Positions 14,341 through 22,633 of a stretch of DNA of 32,572 bases are shown here, piece by piece. The translations under genes and the position numbers were made by a program. Source of the DNA: Opitutaceae bacterium (GTDB taxonomy: Bacteria; Verrucomicrobiota; Verrucomicrobiia; Opitutales; Opitutaceae); contig SXSC01000007.1 in assembly GCA_005792355.1 (NCBI GenBank), positions 1 through 32,572 on the forward strand. Direction: 5' to 3'. The notes under the pieces were generated by a model. It did no database searches. It saw only the letters and a list, made by a program, of their open reading frames with translations, and was not told the DNA's origin. The first letter of the stretch is position 1, and each line of letters starts with the position of its first letter.

Positions 14341-15693
14341 TCAGATGAGCGGCGAGACCGTTGCGCGCACGACCTCGATCATGCGCCGTTGCCGCGACTC
14401 GATGCCGGCCATGATCGCCTTCACCTTGGCCTTGGCGGCGGAGGGATCGCGGAGGATGGCCTCGAGGCGCGGCCACAGCACGGCGCCGGAGGCCTCCTCG
14501 ACCTCGAAGAGCCAATCGCCCGCGCCGAAATCGCGATACATTTCGCCCTTGCAGGTATCGGTGGGGTTGCGGACGTGAAACGCCGGCGTGCCGTTGTGCA
14601 GCGCGATGAGCGGCGAGTGGCACTCGATGCTCACGACGGCGAGCGCCTGCGCGTAAACCGACGCCGCCTCGTCCGGCAGCCAGTAGCGATCGCGCCACAC
14701 GACGTTTTTCTTCACGTCGGCCGGTAGCGGATCGACGAGCTGTTCCTTGGCGAGCGCGATCTCGTAGGTCATCTCGGGGCAGGCGAGGACCCTGTGGCCG
14801 GTCTGGTTCACGTAGGCGACGATGAGGTCGCGCAAGCCGGCGTGATCCGATGCGACGGTGCGGGCGTTGATGGCGTCCTTGGCGCGATCGTCGGGCATCA
14901 GCTGGGTGTCGCCACGCATCCGATGATAGGGCGTGTAACGCAGCCGCGGCAGGACGCAGATGAATTTCCCCGGCTCGAGGCCGTGGCGCTGGAGGTAGGC
15001 GGCGGCGGTGGCGTCGTCGCGCACGTGCATGCCGAGCTGCAGGTCGGGGCCGAGCTCGAGGACCGGCACCTTGACGCGCTGGCTGCGAAGATAATCGAGC
15101 GAGATCGAATCACGGCTGAAGAAGAACGACGCGGCGTCGATCACGCGGCGCCAATCGGCGGACAAGTGATCGGGCGGCAGGCGGCGCGAGCGCTCGCGCA
15201 GGCTGCGCAGCGTGCCACCCTCGGGATCGCGGCCGGGACCGAAGCCGGACACCGGATCGGTCGTCAGGCCGAGCACGCCGATGGGCTTGCCCGTGGCGGC
15301 GCGAAACGCGTGCACGTGCCCGTGCCAGTTGCCCATGCCGGAGCCGCTGCCGCACACGAGCAGATCGGCGTCGGCCCACGCCTTGGCGAGCGGGGCGGTG
15401 GGCTGGCCGGCGGCGTCGAGGCTGCCTTGCGCGATTTTGAGCCGCGGGAAATTTTTCACGAGCATCTCGCGCGAGCCATGCCCGAGGTCGCCAGGCCAGA
15501 GCGTGATTTCCGCCTCCGGAAAATGGCGCTCGAAGACGCGCAGCGCGCCCGGCGTGTGGCCGATGTCGCCGATGTTCACGCTCTGCCACGAGCCGCGGAG
15601 GAGGATTCGCGGTGGACGCTTGGCGGCTGCGCCGCGCAGTGAGGCGCCCAGCGCGGCGGTGGCGGCGGAGGCGAGGAAGTGGCGGCGTTTCAT
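14341..15693 (-). CDS. Tat-leader polysaccharide pyruvyl transferase-like protein (paralogue 3)
   Basis: A 450-residue protein closely similar to paralogue 1 (11459-12832) along its whole length. The start at 15693 gives MKRRHFLASAATAALGASL, matching the leader of paralogue 1; an extra ATG immediately upstream (15696) is equally possible. The core begins ILLRGSWQSVNIGDIGHTPGAL (N-x-G-D at 40-43) and later has FFFSRDS, CPEMTYEIALAKEQL and the ECHSPLIALHNGTP motif. The gene starts 30 bases after the polysaccharide lyase stop, so the two are probably cotranscribed. That ties at least one pyruvyl transferase-like protein to extracellular polysaccharide breakdown rather than to capsule synthesis. 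Its reaction is unknown. Confidence 0.72.
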   Translation of the reverse strand: MKRRHFLASAATAALGASLRGAAAKRPPRILLRGSWQSVNIGDIGHTPGALRVFERHFPEAEITLWPGDLGHGSREMLVKNFPRLKIAQGSLDAAGQPTAPLAKAWADADLLVCGSGSGMGNWHGHVHAFRAATGKPIGVLGLTTDPVSGFGPGRDPEGGTLRSLRERSRRLPPDHLSADWRRVIDAASFFFSRDSISLDYLRSQRVKVPVLELGPDLQLGMHVRDDATAAAYLQRHGLEPGKFICVLPRLRYTPYHRMRGDTQLMPDDRAKDAINARTVASDHAGLRDLIVAYVNQTGHRVLACPEMTYEIALAKEQLVDPLPADVKKNVVWRDRYWLPDEAASVYAQALAVVSIECHSPLIALHNGTPAFHVRNPTDTCKGEMYRDFGAGDWLFEVEEASGAVLWPRLEAILRDPSAAKAKVKAIMAGIESRQRRMIEVVRATVSPLI

Positions 15694-15723
15694 CATAAAG
15701 TTGGGCGAAGCAATTCCCGGCAC

Positions 15724-17904
15724 TCAGGCGCGGCGCAGCTCCCCGAGCAGAGGTTCGCCCGCGCGCGGTCCGGCCGGCCAGTCGAACCGCGCCCGCGACG
15801 TCGCGCCGTTTTGCTCCAAGGTCACCGTCATCGAGCCGACTGCGTGCGTCGGATTGCCCACGGCGACGTGCCAGATCTCGCGGTCATGGCGGAGTAGGAC
15901 CAGCGCCGGCCGGTCGACCCGGACTCGGGTCGTCCGGTCCAACGGAATCGCGCCCGCCTGCCAAAACACCAACCAGCACCGGTTCCCGGATACGACGGCC
16001 TGCACGCGCTCCGAGTTGGCCAGGACCTGCGGTTCGTCGCGCGTGCGAAACGCCGCGATGTCCGCCGGCGCCAGCCCGGGCGCAACCATGTAGTGGTAGG
16101 TCCCGGTTTCGTCCGCCGCATGCTCCAGCGCGATCTCGAGCACGCGGCCGGAGACCGCCTCCGGCGCGTGGATAAACGTGTTCACGGTTTCCCAGCCCGA
16201 CCGCCGGTCCTGCACGCGCACGCGCACGTTGCTCGCGGAACCGAACAAGTAGGCGACGCCCGCATGCGTCACCCAGCTCCGGCCGCGCAGGCTGTGCTCC
16301 GGCACAGCGTCGAATAGCTTCCCTTCGCTGGTCTCGACGATGCCCTCCGCCCAGCACTGCTCGGCGCCCGTGACCAGCGGCGCTCCCCGGCGCTCGGCGC
16401 CGATGCCGCAGCCGAGGCAGACCGCGCCGTGCCCGGTGAGGAACCAAGCCTTGCGCGCCCGTGCACCGCCGCGCGCCAGTTCCATCGCGGCGATCCCGAC
16501 CTCGCCGTCGCTGACCCCGCCGGCAAAGTCACTGCCGCCTTCCGAGCCTTTTCCCCAAACATTGCGCGGCAGGGGCTCGTCGGGCAGCTGGACGCACGTC
16601 ACGCCCGGCAATCTCCGCCAATCCCACACCGCCGCGATGTTGTCGTATTCCCGCCCCGATCGCATGAGGCACGTCACGCCGTCGCCGAGATGCCAGTTGA
16701 GCAACCCCTGTCCGGTGGCCGATGTCTCCGTGCCGTTCACGCGGCGGGACGACATCCGCACGGCAAACCGATAGTCCGCCTGCGACAGCACGACATGCTC
16801 GGAACGCCAGAAGACGCGGCAGCCGCGCGGTGCGCCTGCGCCGGGCCCGACGCGGCCGTCGAGCCGCGCCGCCATCGCGGCGACTTCGTCGGAGCGAGCG
16901 GCGGCGTGGGCGTGGAGGTCGCGGCACGCGTGCGCGAGACCGGTCGCGCCCGGAAACCCCGCGCGCCACCCCGAGGCCGTCCGCGTGCCCTCGGGCCAGG
17001 CCACCCAGCGCCCGACGACGCCGAAATCCCAATGCCGGCCGCGGATCATCCACTGCTGGCCGTCCAAAACGTAGCGCACCAGGTTTTCGATCGTGGGCGC
17101 GTGGAATGCGAATCGCGTGCCCGCCAGCGCCGCGACCAACCGGGAACAATCTTCCGCGAAATCCTGCCCGTAGCCGCCCGCGTAAAGCTGCGGTCCGTGC
17201 TGGTGAAAGCTGTAGTCGTGCTGCAGTCCCTCCGCGGTCGTGAGTTGCATCTCCTGCTCCGCGCGCCGCGCGTAGCGCTCCACTGTCCCCGCGTCGTCCG
17301 TCAGGCAGCCGGCGATAATTTGAAGCTGCGCCTCCCAGATCAGGTTCTGTCCCGTGGCGGGTTTGCCCGAATACACGAGCGAACCGTCCGGCTGCACCGC
17401 GGTGCGCAGCAGCGCCACGACGCTCGCGCGCTCCTCCGCGGAAAAAATTCCCTCTGCGAACAGCAGCATTTGCGCGAGCTGCGTGGGCGCGCCGATCTCC
17501 TGATACCACGAGGCGCGCGCCGTCGGCCGATGTTTCAGCCACCAGCCCAGCCCGCGATGCAGCGCTTCGGCGAGTGCCACCCCCGACGGCGCGCTTCCGG
17601 CCTCGAGCCAGGCGCCGGCGATTTTGCGCAATCGATGCACGTGCGGAAAAGGGCGGAAGTAGATCTGACCGGAGACCAGCGGCGAGCCCTCGTCGAGATC
17701 CGCCCACGACCCGTCGGCCCGCAGCTCCCGCACAAGTGCCGCCGCAGATTCGGGCACGGCGACGTGGGCTGAACGGCGAAAACACGCGACGAGCCGCGCT
17801 TTGATCACACCCATGTCATCCGCGGGCGTCCGGCCCGCGCCACGCGTGGACGACCACCCGCACGCCGCCGCCGCGGTGACGGAGAGGAACGTGCGACGAT
17901 TCAT
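15724..17904 (-). CDS. Polysaccharide lyase family 8-like enzyme (chondroitin AC/hyaluronate lyase type)
   Basis: A 726-residue exported lyase predicted to cut uronic acid-containing glycans by beta-elimination. The start at 17904 yields MNRRTFLSVTAAAACG, a Tat-like leader. The N-terminal alpha-toroid carries PL8 marks: ASWYQEIGAP (131-140, the usual NWW-x-x-EIG-x-P), ATGQNLIW (183-190, likely catalytic N187), and SFHQHGPQLYAGGYG (232-246), where H236 and Y245 keep the nine-residue His-Tyr spacing of chondroitin AC lyase; R288 and R290 in MIRGR are candidate catalytic arginines. The C-terminal half is the beta-sandwich region. Length fits PL8 (about 700-800). Substrate could be chondroitin, hyaluronan, xanthan-like or another polymer. 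It lies downstream of the sigma/FecR/receptor operon and 30 bases before a pyruvyl transferase-like gene. Confidence 0.75.
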   Translation of the reverse strand: MNRRTFLSVTAAAACGWSSTRGAGRTPADDMGVIKARLVACFRRSAHVAVPESAAALVRELRADGSWADLDEGSPLVSGQIYFRPFPHVHRLRKIAGAWLEAGSAPSGVALAEALHRGLGWWLKHRPTARASWYQEIGAPTQLAQMLLFAEGIFSAEERASVVALLRTAVQPDGSLVYSGKPATGQNLIWEAQLQIIAGCLTDDAGTVERYARRAEQEMQLTTAEGLQHDYSFHQHGPQLYAGGYGQDFAEDCSRLVAALAGTRFAFHAPTIENLVRYVLDGQQWMIRGRHWDFGVVGRWVAWPEGTRTASGWRAGFPGATGLAHACRDLHAHAAARSDEVAAMAARLDGRVGPGAGAPRGCRVFWRSEHVVLSQADYRFAVRMSSRRVNGTETSATGQGLLNWHLGDGVTCLMRSGREYDNIAAVWDWRRLPGVTCVQLPDEPLPRNVWGKGSEGGSDFAGGVSDGEVGIAAMELARGGARARKAWFLTGHGAVCLGCGIGAERRGAPLVTGAEQCWAEGIVETSEGKLFDAVPEHSLRGRSWVTHAGVAYLFGSASNVRVRVQDRRSGWETVNTFIHAPEAVSGRVLEIALEHAADETGTYHYMVAPGLAPADIAAFRTRDEPQVLANSERVQAVVSGNRCWLVFWQAGAIPLDRTTRVRVDRPALVLLRHDREIWHVAVGNPTHAVGSMTVTLEQNGATSRARFDWPAGPRAGEPLLGELRRA

Positions 17905-17918
17905 GGCGTTCGAGAGTT

Positions 17919-18019
17919 GGGCGGGCCTCCGCCCCGCCTTCAAGGGTTGCGGAGCGAGTTCGGCGTGCGAAACAACTTCGAGGTGCGAGGCGATTTCAGG
18001 GCGGTTCGGAGACCCGCCC
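17919..18019. repeat. REPIN-like doublet hairpin, family III
   Basis: GGGCGGGCCTCCGCCCCGCC at 17919-17938 is matched in inverted orientation by 17999-18019, whose reverse complement starts GGGCGGGTCTCCGAACCGCC (three differences over 20 bases). About 60 bases of unrelated DNA separate the arms. The element fills most of the gap between the lyase start and the receptor stop. Confidence 0.6.
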
Positions 18020-18026
18020 CGATCGA

Positions 18027-21000
18027 TCAAAACGTCCCCTTCACGCCCACATACCACGTCGGCCCGTAGTTGATGCGGTTGGTGATGATCTTGTTGGCGG
18101 GGGTCGAGGGGCCTTGCCTTATCGTGTCCTCGTCGGCCGAGTTCACGTTACGGCCGGTCACGAAAAGCCCGTAGCGGCGCGTGAGGCGATACTCGGCGGA
18201 GAGGTCCGCGATCGCGCGCGCCTGCAGGTAGATGATTGTTCCGGGCTCGGCGCCGGCGTTGGTGACGGTGCCCTGCTCGATCTGGCCGCGGTGGTTCACC
18301 GCCAATCGCAGCGTGTAGCGATCGCGGCTGAACGTGACGCCCCAGTTGAAGGTCTTCTTCACGAAGCCGCCGAGGCTCGCTTGCTGAGTGCCGCGCCGCT
18401 GCTGCAGTGTGGCGTTGCCGAACACCGTGAAACCGCGCGCCCAGCGCGGCAGGAACGTGAGGTTCTGGCGGAAATCGAACTCCGTGCCGGTGACGCGCGC
18501 GTCGCCGACGTTGCGCGTCGTGCTCACAAAGTAGCCGAGCGCCGAGCCGTATTGCGCCGGATCGACGCCGTAGGGATCGAGAAATTCGTCGGTGGCGGGG
18601 GCGAGCGTCGTGCCCCAGAAATCGGTGATGTCGCGGCGGTAGGCGCGGACCGACACGACGCCGGTCGAGGGCTCGTTGAAATAATACTCGAGCGAGACGC
18701 CGTAGCTGTTCGCATACCACGGCTTCAGGCCGGGATTGGTGGCCGTGATCGTGCGTGCGGTGGACTCGGGGTCGGGCAGGTTGATCGTCGGGAGGATGTT
18801 GCCAAAATCGGGCCGGTTGAACGAGTGGCCGAAGGAGGCCCGCGCGATCAGGTTGGGCCGGATCTTGAAGGAGCCGTTCACGCTGGGGAAAAAGTCGTCG
18901 TAGGACTGGCTGGTGCTCGTCGCCCGTTCGACGTAGGCGAGCCGGCTGCCGGCCAGCGTGGCGAAAGGCGCGATCGCGACGGGCCGGCCCTGCGCGTCGC
19001 GCACGATCTGGCCGGCGGCGTTGCGCTGGTAGATCCGCGCCGGATCGATCAGGGGGCCGTTGCCCTCGTCCTCGGTGCGCTCGTAGCGCATGCCGCCCGT
19101 GAATTGGAGGCGGCCCTCGAGCAAGCTGGTGTCGAGCCGAAGGTAGGGCGCGAGGATTGTTTCGGTAATGGCCTGCGAACCGGTGACGGTGCTGCGATAG
19201 GCGTTCATCTGCTCGGTGTCCGTGTTCGTGAAATATTCGGGATTCGAGCGAAACGTGCCGCCCACCTTGTCGAGGTCGAACCACTGCATGCGTGGTCCGA
19301 ATTTGAGATCGCGCGACGAGAAGCTCGGGTCGAACCACTGGGCGGCGCTGTCGTCGGCGGTGCGCGCGATGCGGTCGGCGCCGATGAAGCTCGTCCCCTG
19401 AGTCGGGCGGCGCAGGTCGCGGTGCTCTGAGCGCAGGTCGACGCCGACCTTGGTCGCGAGCGGGAGCGGGCCGAGCTGGAATTCGCGCCGCGCGAAGAGG
19501 CCCACCGTGCGGACGATGGCCGCGCTGTTAAAGTTCTGGCCGCTCAGCGTTTCCATCCGGTAGTTCGCAAGGTCGTAGGGATTCACGTCGGCGACGCCCG
19601 CCGCATCCTTCACGGAAACGATTCGCGGATGATCTTCCGAGAGATCCTGGAAGCGAACGGTCACGTTGCGGAAGAAGGCGTTGTTGCTGAGAAAATATCC
19701 CTCGTTGGAGTAGTTGTTGGTGGCCGCGGAATAGGCGCCCGTGACCTGCCACTGCCAGAGCGGGCCGTTGTGCTTGTAGCGGAAGCTCGGCGCCCAGGCG
19801 GTGTTGTTCTTCTCGCGGGCATCCGTGAGGATTTGCACGAAGCCGGCGCCCGGCGCGCCCTGCGTGAAGTTGTCGCCGAAGGACACCGCGCGGCCCACGT
19901 CGAAGTTGAGCTGCCGCACCCAGAACTCCGCCATGAAATACGAATACTGGAAGCCCACGGTCAGCACGTCCGTCGCGCTGACGCGCCAGTCGGCCGAGAG
20001 ACTGAGGGAGTTGCGCTTGGTGATCTTGGGGCGCTCCTGCAGGCGATAGCGGACGAGATAGGGTTTGTCCGGAGTGGTGGCCGGAAAGTTGGCCGATTGC
20101 GCGGCGACGGTCGGCACCCAGTCCTGCACGACGCCGGGCCCGTTGTTGTAGGTGTTGCTCGACAGGGCGCTGGCGGTGAAACCAAAGGTGCGCGTGATCG
20201 GCACGACGGCGGTCACCTCCAGATTGGGGAGGAAAACGTATTCCTTGTGCTGAAAGGGACCCGGCTCCTGGGTCAGGCTGAAATCGGGCCCGCGGAACGA
20301 GAGATGCGTCTTCACCGTGTAGGACGGGCGCGAGCGCTCGAAGGCGCTGCGGCTGATCAGGTTCACCGAGCCGCCGATGGCGTTGGCCGGAGTATCCGGA
20401 TTCTGCGAGCGCGACACCTCCACGCGGGCGAGGCTGCCCACGGCGATGTTCTCAAACTCGACCTGGCGGTTGGCGTTGGAGCCGGTGGCGCTGGCGATGC
20501 CGCTGCCGTCGAGCATGACCGGCGTGCCGCCGGGTGGGACACCGCCGATGGACATCGTGAGGCCGTCGCTGCCGCTGCGGTTGAGCGTGACGCCGGGCAG
20601 GTATTTCGCGAATTCGCCCACGTTGCCGTCGGCGATGTCGCCGAACGAATCCGTCGAGACGACATTCTTGATCTCCGCCGCGAAGCGTTGCTCGTTCACC
20701 GCAATGTCCGATGCGGCCATGTCGCGCTTTGCGGCGACGGTGAACGCGTCGAGGCGCACGAGGCCGTCTTTCTCGCCCGCGGCGCGCAGTTCAAAGTTCT
20801 GCTCGAGGCGCTGGCCGGCGCGCACGGTGACGGCCTTGGTCTCGGTGGAGAAGCCGGTGTAGATCACGCGCAACGTGGCCGGGCCGGCGGGAACGTTGGC
20901 AAGCCGGTAGGTGCCGGTCTCGTCGGTGGCGGCCTCGAGGCGGACGCCGTCGACGGTCACGCGGGCGTTGGCGAGGTAGGTGCCCGAGACTGGATCAGAG

Positions 21001-21593
21001 ACGCGACCTTCGATAAGGCCGGTGGCTTCCGCCGCGGTGGCCGGAACGGCGGCGAGGGCAAACCAAGCGAAGAGGGCGACGACGGGGTTCTTGGATTTCA
21101 TGACAGGGGGTGGAGGGGAAGACTTGGCAGGGGGGCTGGAAGGGACGTCGGCGGGTGAATCGCGGCGCACGCTGACCGTGCCGGCGGCGAAGTCCGAGAT
21201 GAGCACGAGGCCCGTGCCGGCCACGAGCCGTTCGAGGGCCTCACGCGGCGCGAAGTTGCCGCGCAGAGCCGGCGTGAGGATGCCGCGCACCGTCTCGGCG
21301 AAAAACGCGATCTCGAGGCCGCCCTGGCGCGCGGCAAGCTTGAGAGTTTCAGCGGCGTCGCCGGCCGGGACGTCGAAGGCCCGCGGGGCCTCGGCGGCCG
21401 GCGCCGAAGCGGCGAGGACCAGCAGAAAGGCAAAATGGATGCACCGCCGGAAAAGCCAGTGGTCGGACTTGAAGGGGTTGAAGGCAAGCCCTCCAAGACG
21501 TTTCAGCCGGGCGGATTCACTAGGGAAATCTTCGCGACGGTGGTCTTTCACGGCGCGAGAGGTGGGCAAGGGGACGGGTGGGGTGGGCCTCAC
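18027..21593 (-). CDS. TonB-dependent transducer/receptor with STN domain
   Basis: A 1188-residue outer-membrane receptor, probably importing an oligosaccharide and signalling to FecR. A signal peptide lies around residues 50-68, followed by an STN domain (about 72-143, RAFDVPAGDAAETLKLAARQG onward), a Pro-rich linker and then a second hydrophobic leader-like stretch MKSKNPVVALFAWFALA (165-181). Next come a carboxypeptidase-regulatory-like domain (about 193-275, EGRVSDPVSGTYLANARV), a plug (about 283-400) and the barrel, ending VGVKGTF. GTG at 21593 overlaps the fecR stop (GTGA), which supports this start, though it leaves a long n-region. An internal start at 21101 would make a receptor without STN. 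The internal second leader is odd: it suggests a fusion of an STN protein to a receptor, or two products from one gene. Confidence 0.85.
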   Translation of the reverse strand: MRPTPPVPLPTSRAVKDHRREDFPSESARLKRLGGLAFNPFKSDHWLFRRCIHFAFLLVLAASAPAAEAPRAFDVPAGDAAETLKLAARQGGLEIAFFAETVRGILTPALRGNFAPREALERLVAGTGLVLISDFAAGTVSVRRDSPADVPSSPPAKSSPPPPVMKSKNPVVALFAWFALAAVPATAAEATGLIEGRVSDPVSGTYLANARVTVDGVRLEAATDETGTYRLANVPAGPATLRVIYTGFSTETKAVTVRAGQRLEQNFELRAAGEKDGLVRLDAFTVAAKRDMAASDIAVNEQRFAAEIKNVVSTDSFGDIADGNVGEFAKYLPGVTLNRSGSDGLTMSIGGVPPGGTPVMLDGSGIASATGSNANRQVEFENIAVGSLARVEVSRSQNPDTPANAIGGSVNLISRSAFERSRPSYTVKTHLSFRGPDFSLTQEPGPFQHKEYVFLPNLEVTAVVPITRTFGFTASALSSNTYNNGPGVVQDWVPTVAAQSANFPATTPDKPYLVRYRLQERPKITKRNSLSLSADWRVSATDVLTVGFQYSYFMAEFWVRQLNFDVGRAVSFGDNFTQGAPGAGFVQILTDAREKNNTAWAPSFRYKHNGPLWQWQVTGAYSAATNNYSNEGYFLSNNAFFRNVTVRFQDLSEDHPRIVSVKDAAGVADVNPYDLANYRMETLSGQNFNSAAIVRTVGLFARREFQLGPLPLATKVGVDLRSEHRDLRRPTQGTSFIGADRIARTADDSAAQWFDPSFSSRDLKFGPRMQWFDLDKVGGTFRSNPEYFTNTDTEQMNAYRSTVTGSQAITETILAPYLRLDTSLLEGRLQFTGGMRYERTEDEGNGPLIDPARIYQRNAAGQIVRDAQGRPVAIAPFATLAGSRLAYVERATSTSQSYDDFFPSVNGSFKIRPNLIARASFGHSFNRPDFGNILPTINLPDPESTARTITATNPGLKPWYANSYGVSLEYYFNEPSTGVVSVRAYRRDITDFWGTTLAPATDEFLDPYGVDPAQYGSALGYFVSTTRNVGDARVTGTEFDFRQNLTFLPRWARGFTVFGNATLQQRRGTQQASLGGFVKKTFNWGVTFSRDRYTLRLAVNHRGQIEQGTVTNAGAEPGTIIYLQARAIADLSAEYRLTRRYGLFVTGRNVNSADEDTIRQGPSTPANKIITNRINYGPTWYVGVKGTF

Positions 21594-22633
21594 CGCCGCC
21601 GGTGCACCACGATCTCGGTCGAACTGCGGCGTTCGACTTCCACGCCCGGGGCGGCGGCGAGGAACTTGGCGAAGCCCTCGACGTTGTCGGAACGGATCGA
21701 CGCGACGATGGGCAGGGCGGCGAGTTCGGCATCGGCGAGGATGAACTGCACGCGGTTGCGGCGGTTGAACTCGGCCACGGCTGCGGCCAGCGGCGCCGAA
21801 GAAAAATCGAGGAGCTGCGGCTGCCAGTTGAGGTGCTGGGCGACCGCCTGCGGGCTGACCGGAACGACCTGCGGGGGCGCGGCCGTCGTGAGGGAGACGG
21901 TGGCGCGGTGGCCGGCGGAGATTTCGGCGGACGGAGGGCGGAGGACGGCGGACGGATCTGCCTGACCGTTCTTGTTGGCTGGGGTGTCGGTTTCCATGCG
22001 CGCGAGGGCGACGCGGCCTTCGGTGACCAGCACCTCAACGTTGGTGGTGTCGAGGCGCACGCTAAAGGCGGTGCCCACGGCCCGGACGTCGACTCCACCG
22101 GCGCGTACGAGGAACGGCCGCGCCGGGTCTTTCGCCACGGTGAAAAGCGCTTCGCCGCGCACGAGGGTGGCGCGCCGCACCCTCGCGCTGAAGTCTGTCG
22201 TCACGACGGCACCCAGGTTCAATTCAATCGACGAGCCGTCTTCGAGGATGCGGCGCTTGAGATCGTCGACGGCGACGGGAGGGAACTCAGACGCCGTGGG
22301 CGTCGCTCGCCACGAGACGACGGCGATTGCAATGGCGGCGGCCGCGGCCAGCAAGGCGGGCGCGAACCAGTGAATTTTTCGCCGTGGCGGCGCGAGGAGG
22401 TCGGGGTTGGGCTCCGTGCTATGCTCCGGACGCCAGTGCGCCAGGGCGCTGAAATCGCCGACGGTCTGGCGGTGCACCGCGAGCCATTCGCCGTGGCGCG
22501 GGTCGGCGGCGAGCCAGTCGAGGAACTCATCCTGCTCGGCGGCGGTGAGGCCACGGTCGCGGCGCACGAGCCAGGCGGCGGCGGCTTGGGCCCGGCGCTG
22601 GGCGGCGGGGGAGTCGGGTTCAGGCCGTTTCAT
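21590..22633 (-). CDS. FecR-type anti-sigma regulator
   Basis: A 347-residue inner-membrane regulator that would hold the adjacent ECF sigma factor inactive until the receptor signals. An N-terminal cytoplasmic DUF4880-like region (about 17-55, AAAWLVRRDRGLTAAEQDEFLDWL) precedes one membrane helix (about 88-108, HWFAPALLAAAAAIAIAVVSW). The periplasmic FecR domain (about 130-215) includes RGEALFTVAKDPARPFLVRAGG and RAVGTAFSVR. The C-terminal part (about 268-345, LNWQPQLLDFSSAPLAAAVAEFN onward) is STN-like, the region thought to contact the receptor's own STN domain. The start at 22633 overlaps the sigma factor stop (ATGA) and the stop overlaps the receptor start (GTGA), so three regulators are translated as one coupled unit. 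Confidence 0.9.
   Translation of the reverse strand: MKRPEPDSPAAQRRAQAAAAWLVRRDRGLTAAEQDEFLDWLAADPRHGEWLAVHRQTVGDFSALAHWRPEHSTEPNPDLLAPPRRKIHWFAPALLAAAAAIAIAVVSWRATPTASEFPPVAVDDLKRRILEDGSSIELNLGAVVTTDFSARVRRATLVRGEALFTVAKDPARPFLVRAGGVDVRAVGTAFSVRLDTTNVEVLVTEGRVALARMETDTPANKNGQADPSAVLRPPSAEISAGHRATVSLTTAAPPQVVPVSPQAVAQHLNWQPQLLDFSSAPLAAAVAEFNRRNRVQFILADAELAALPIVASIRSDNVEGFAKFLAAAPGVEVERRSSTEIVVHRRR

Noticed and set aside
15724..17904. Heparinase II/III-type lyase
   Set aside because: The QHGPQLYAGGYG segment with nine-residue His-Tyr spacing and the WYQEIG and TGQN motifs match PL8; no heparinase II/III motif was seen.
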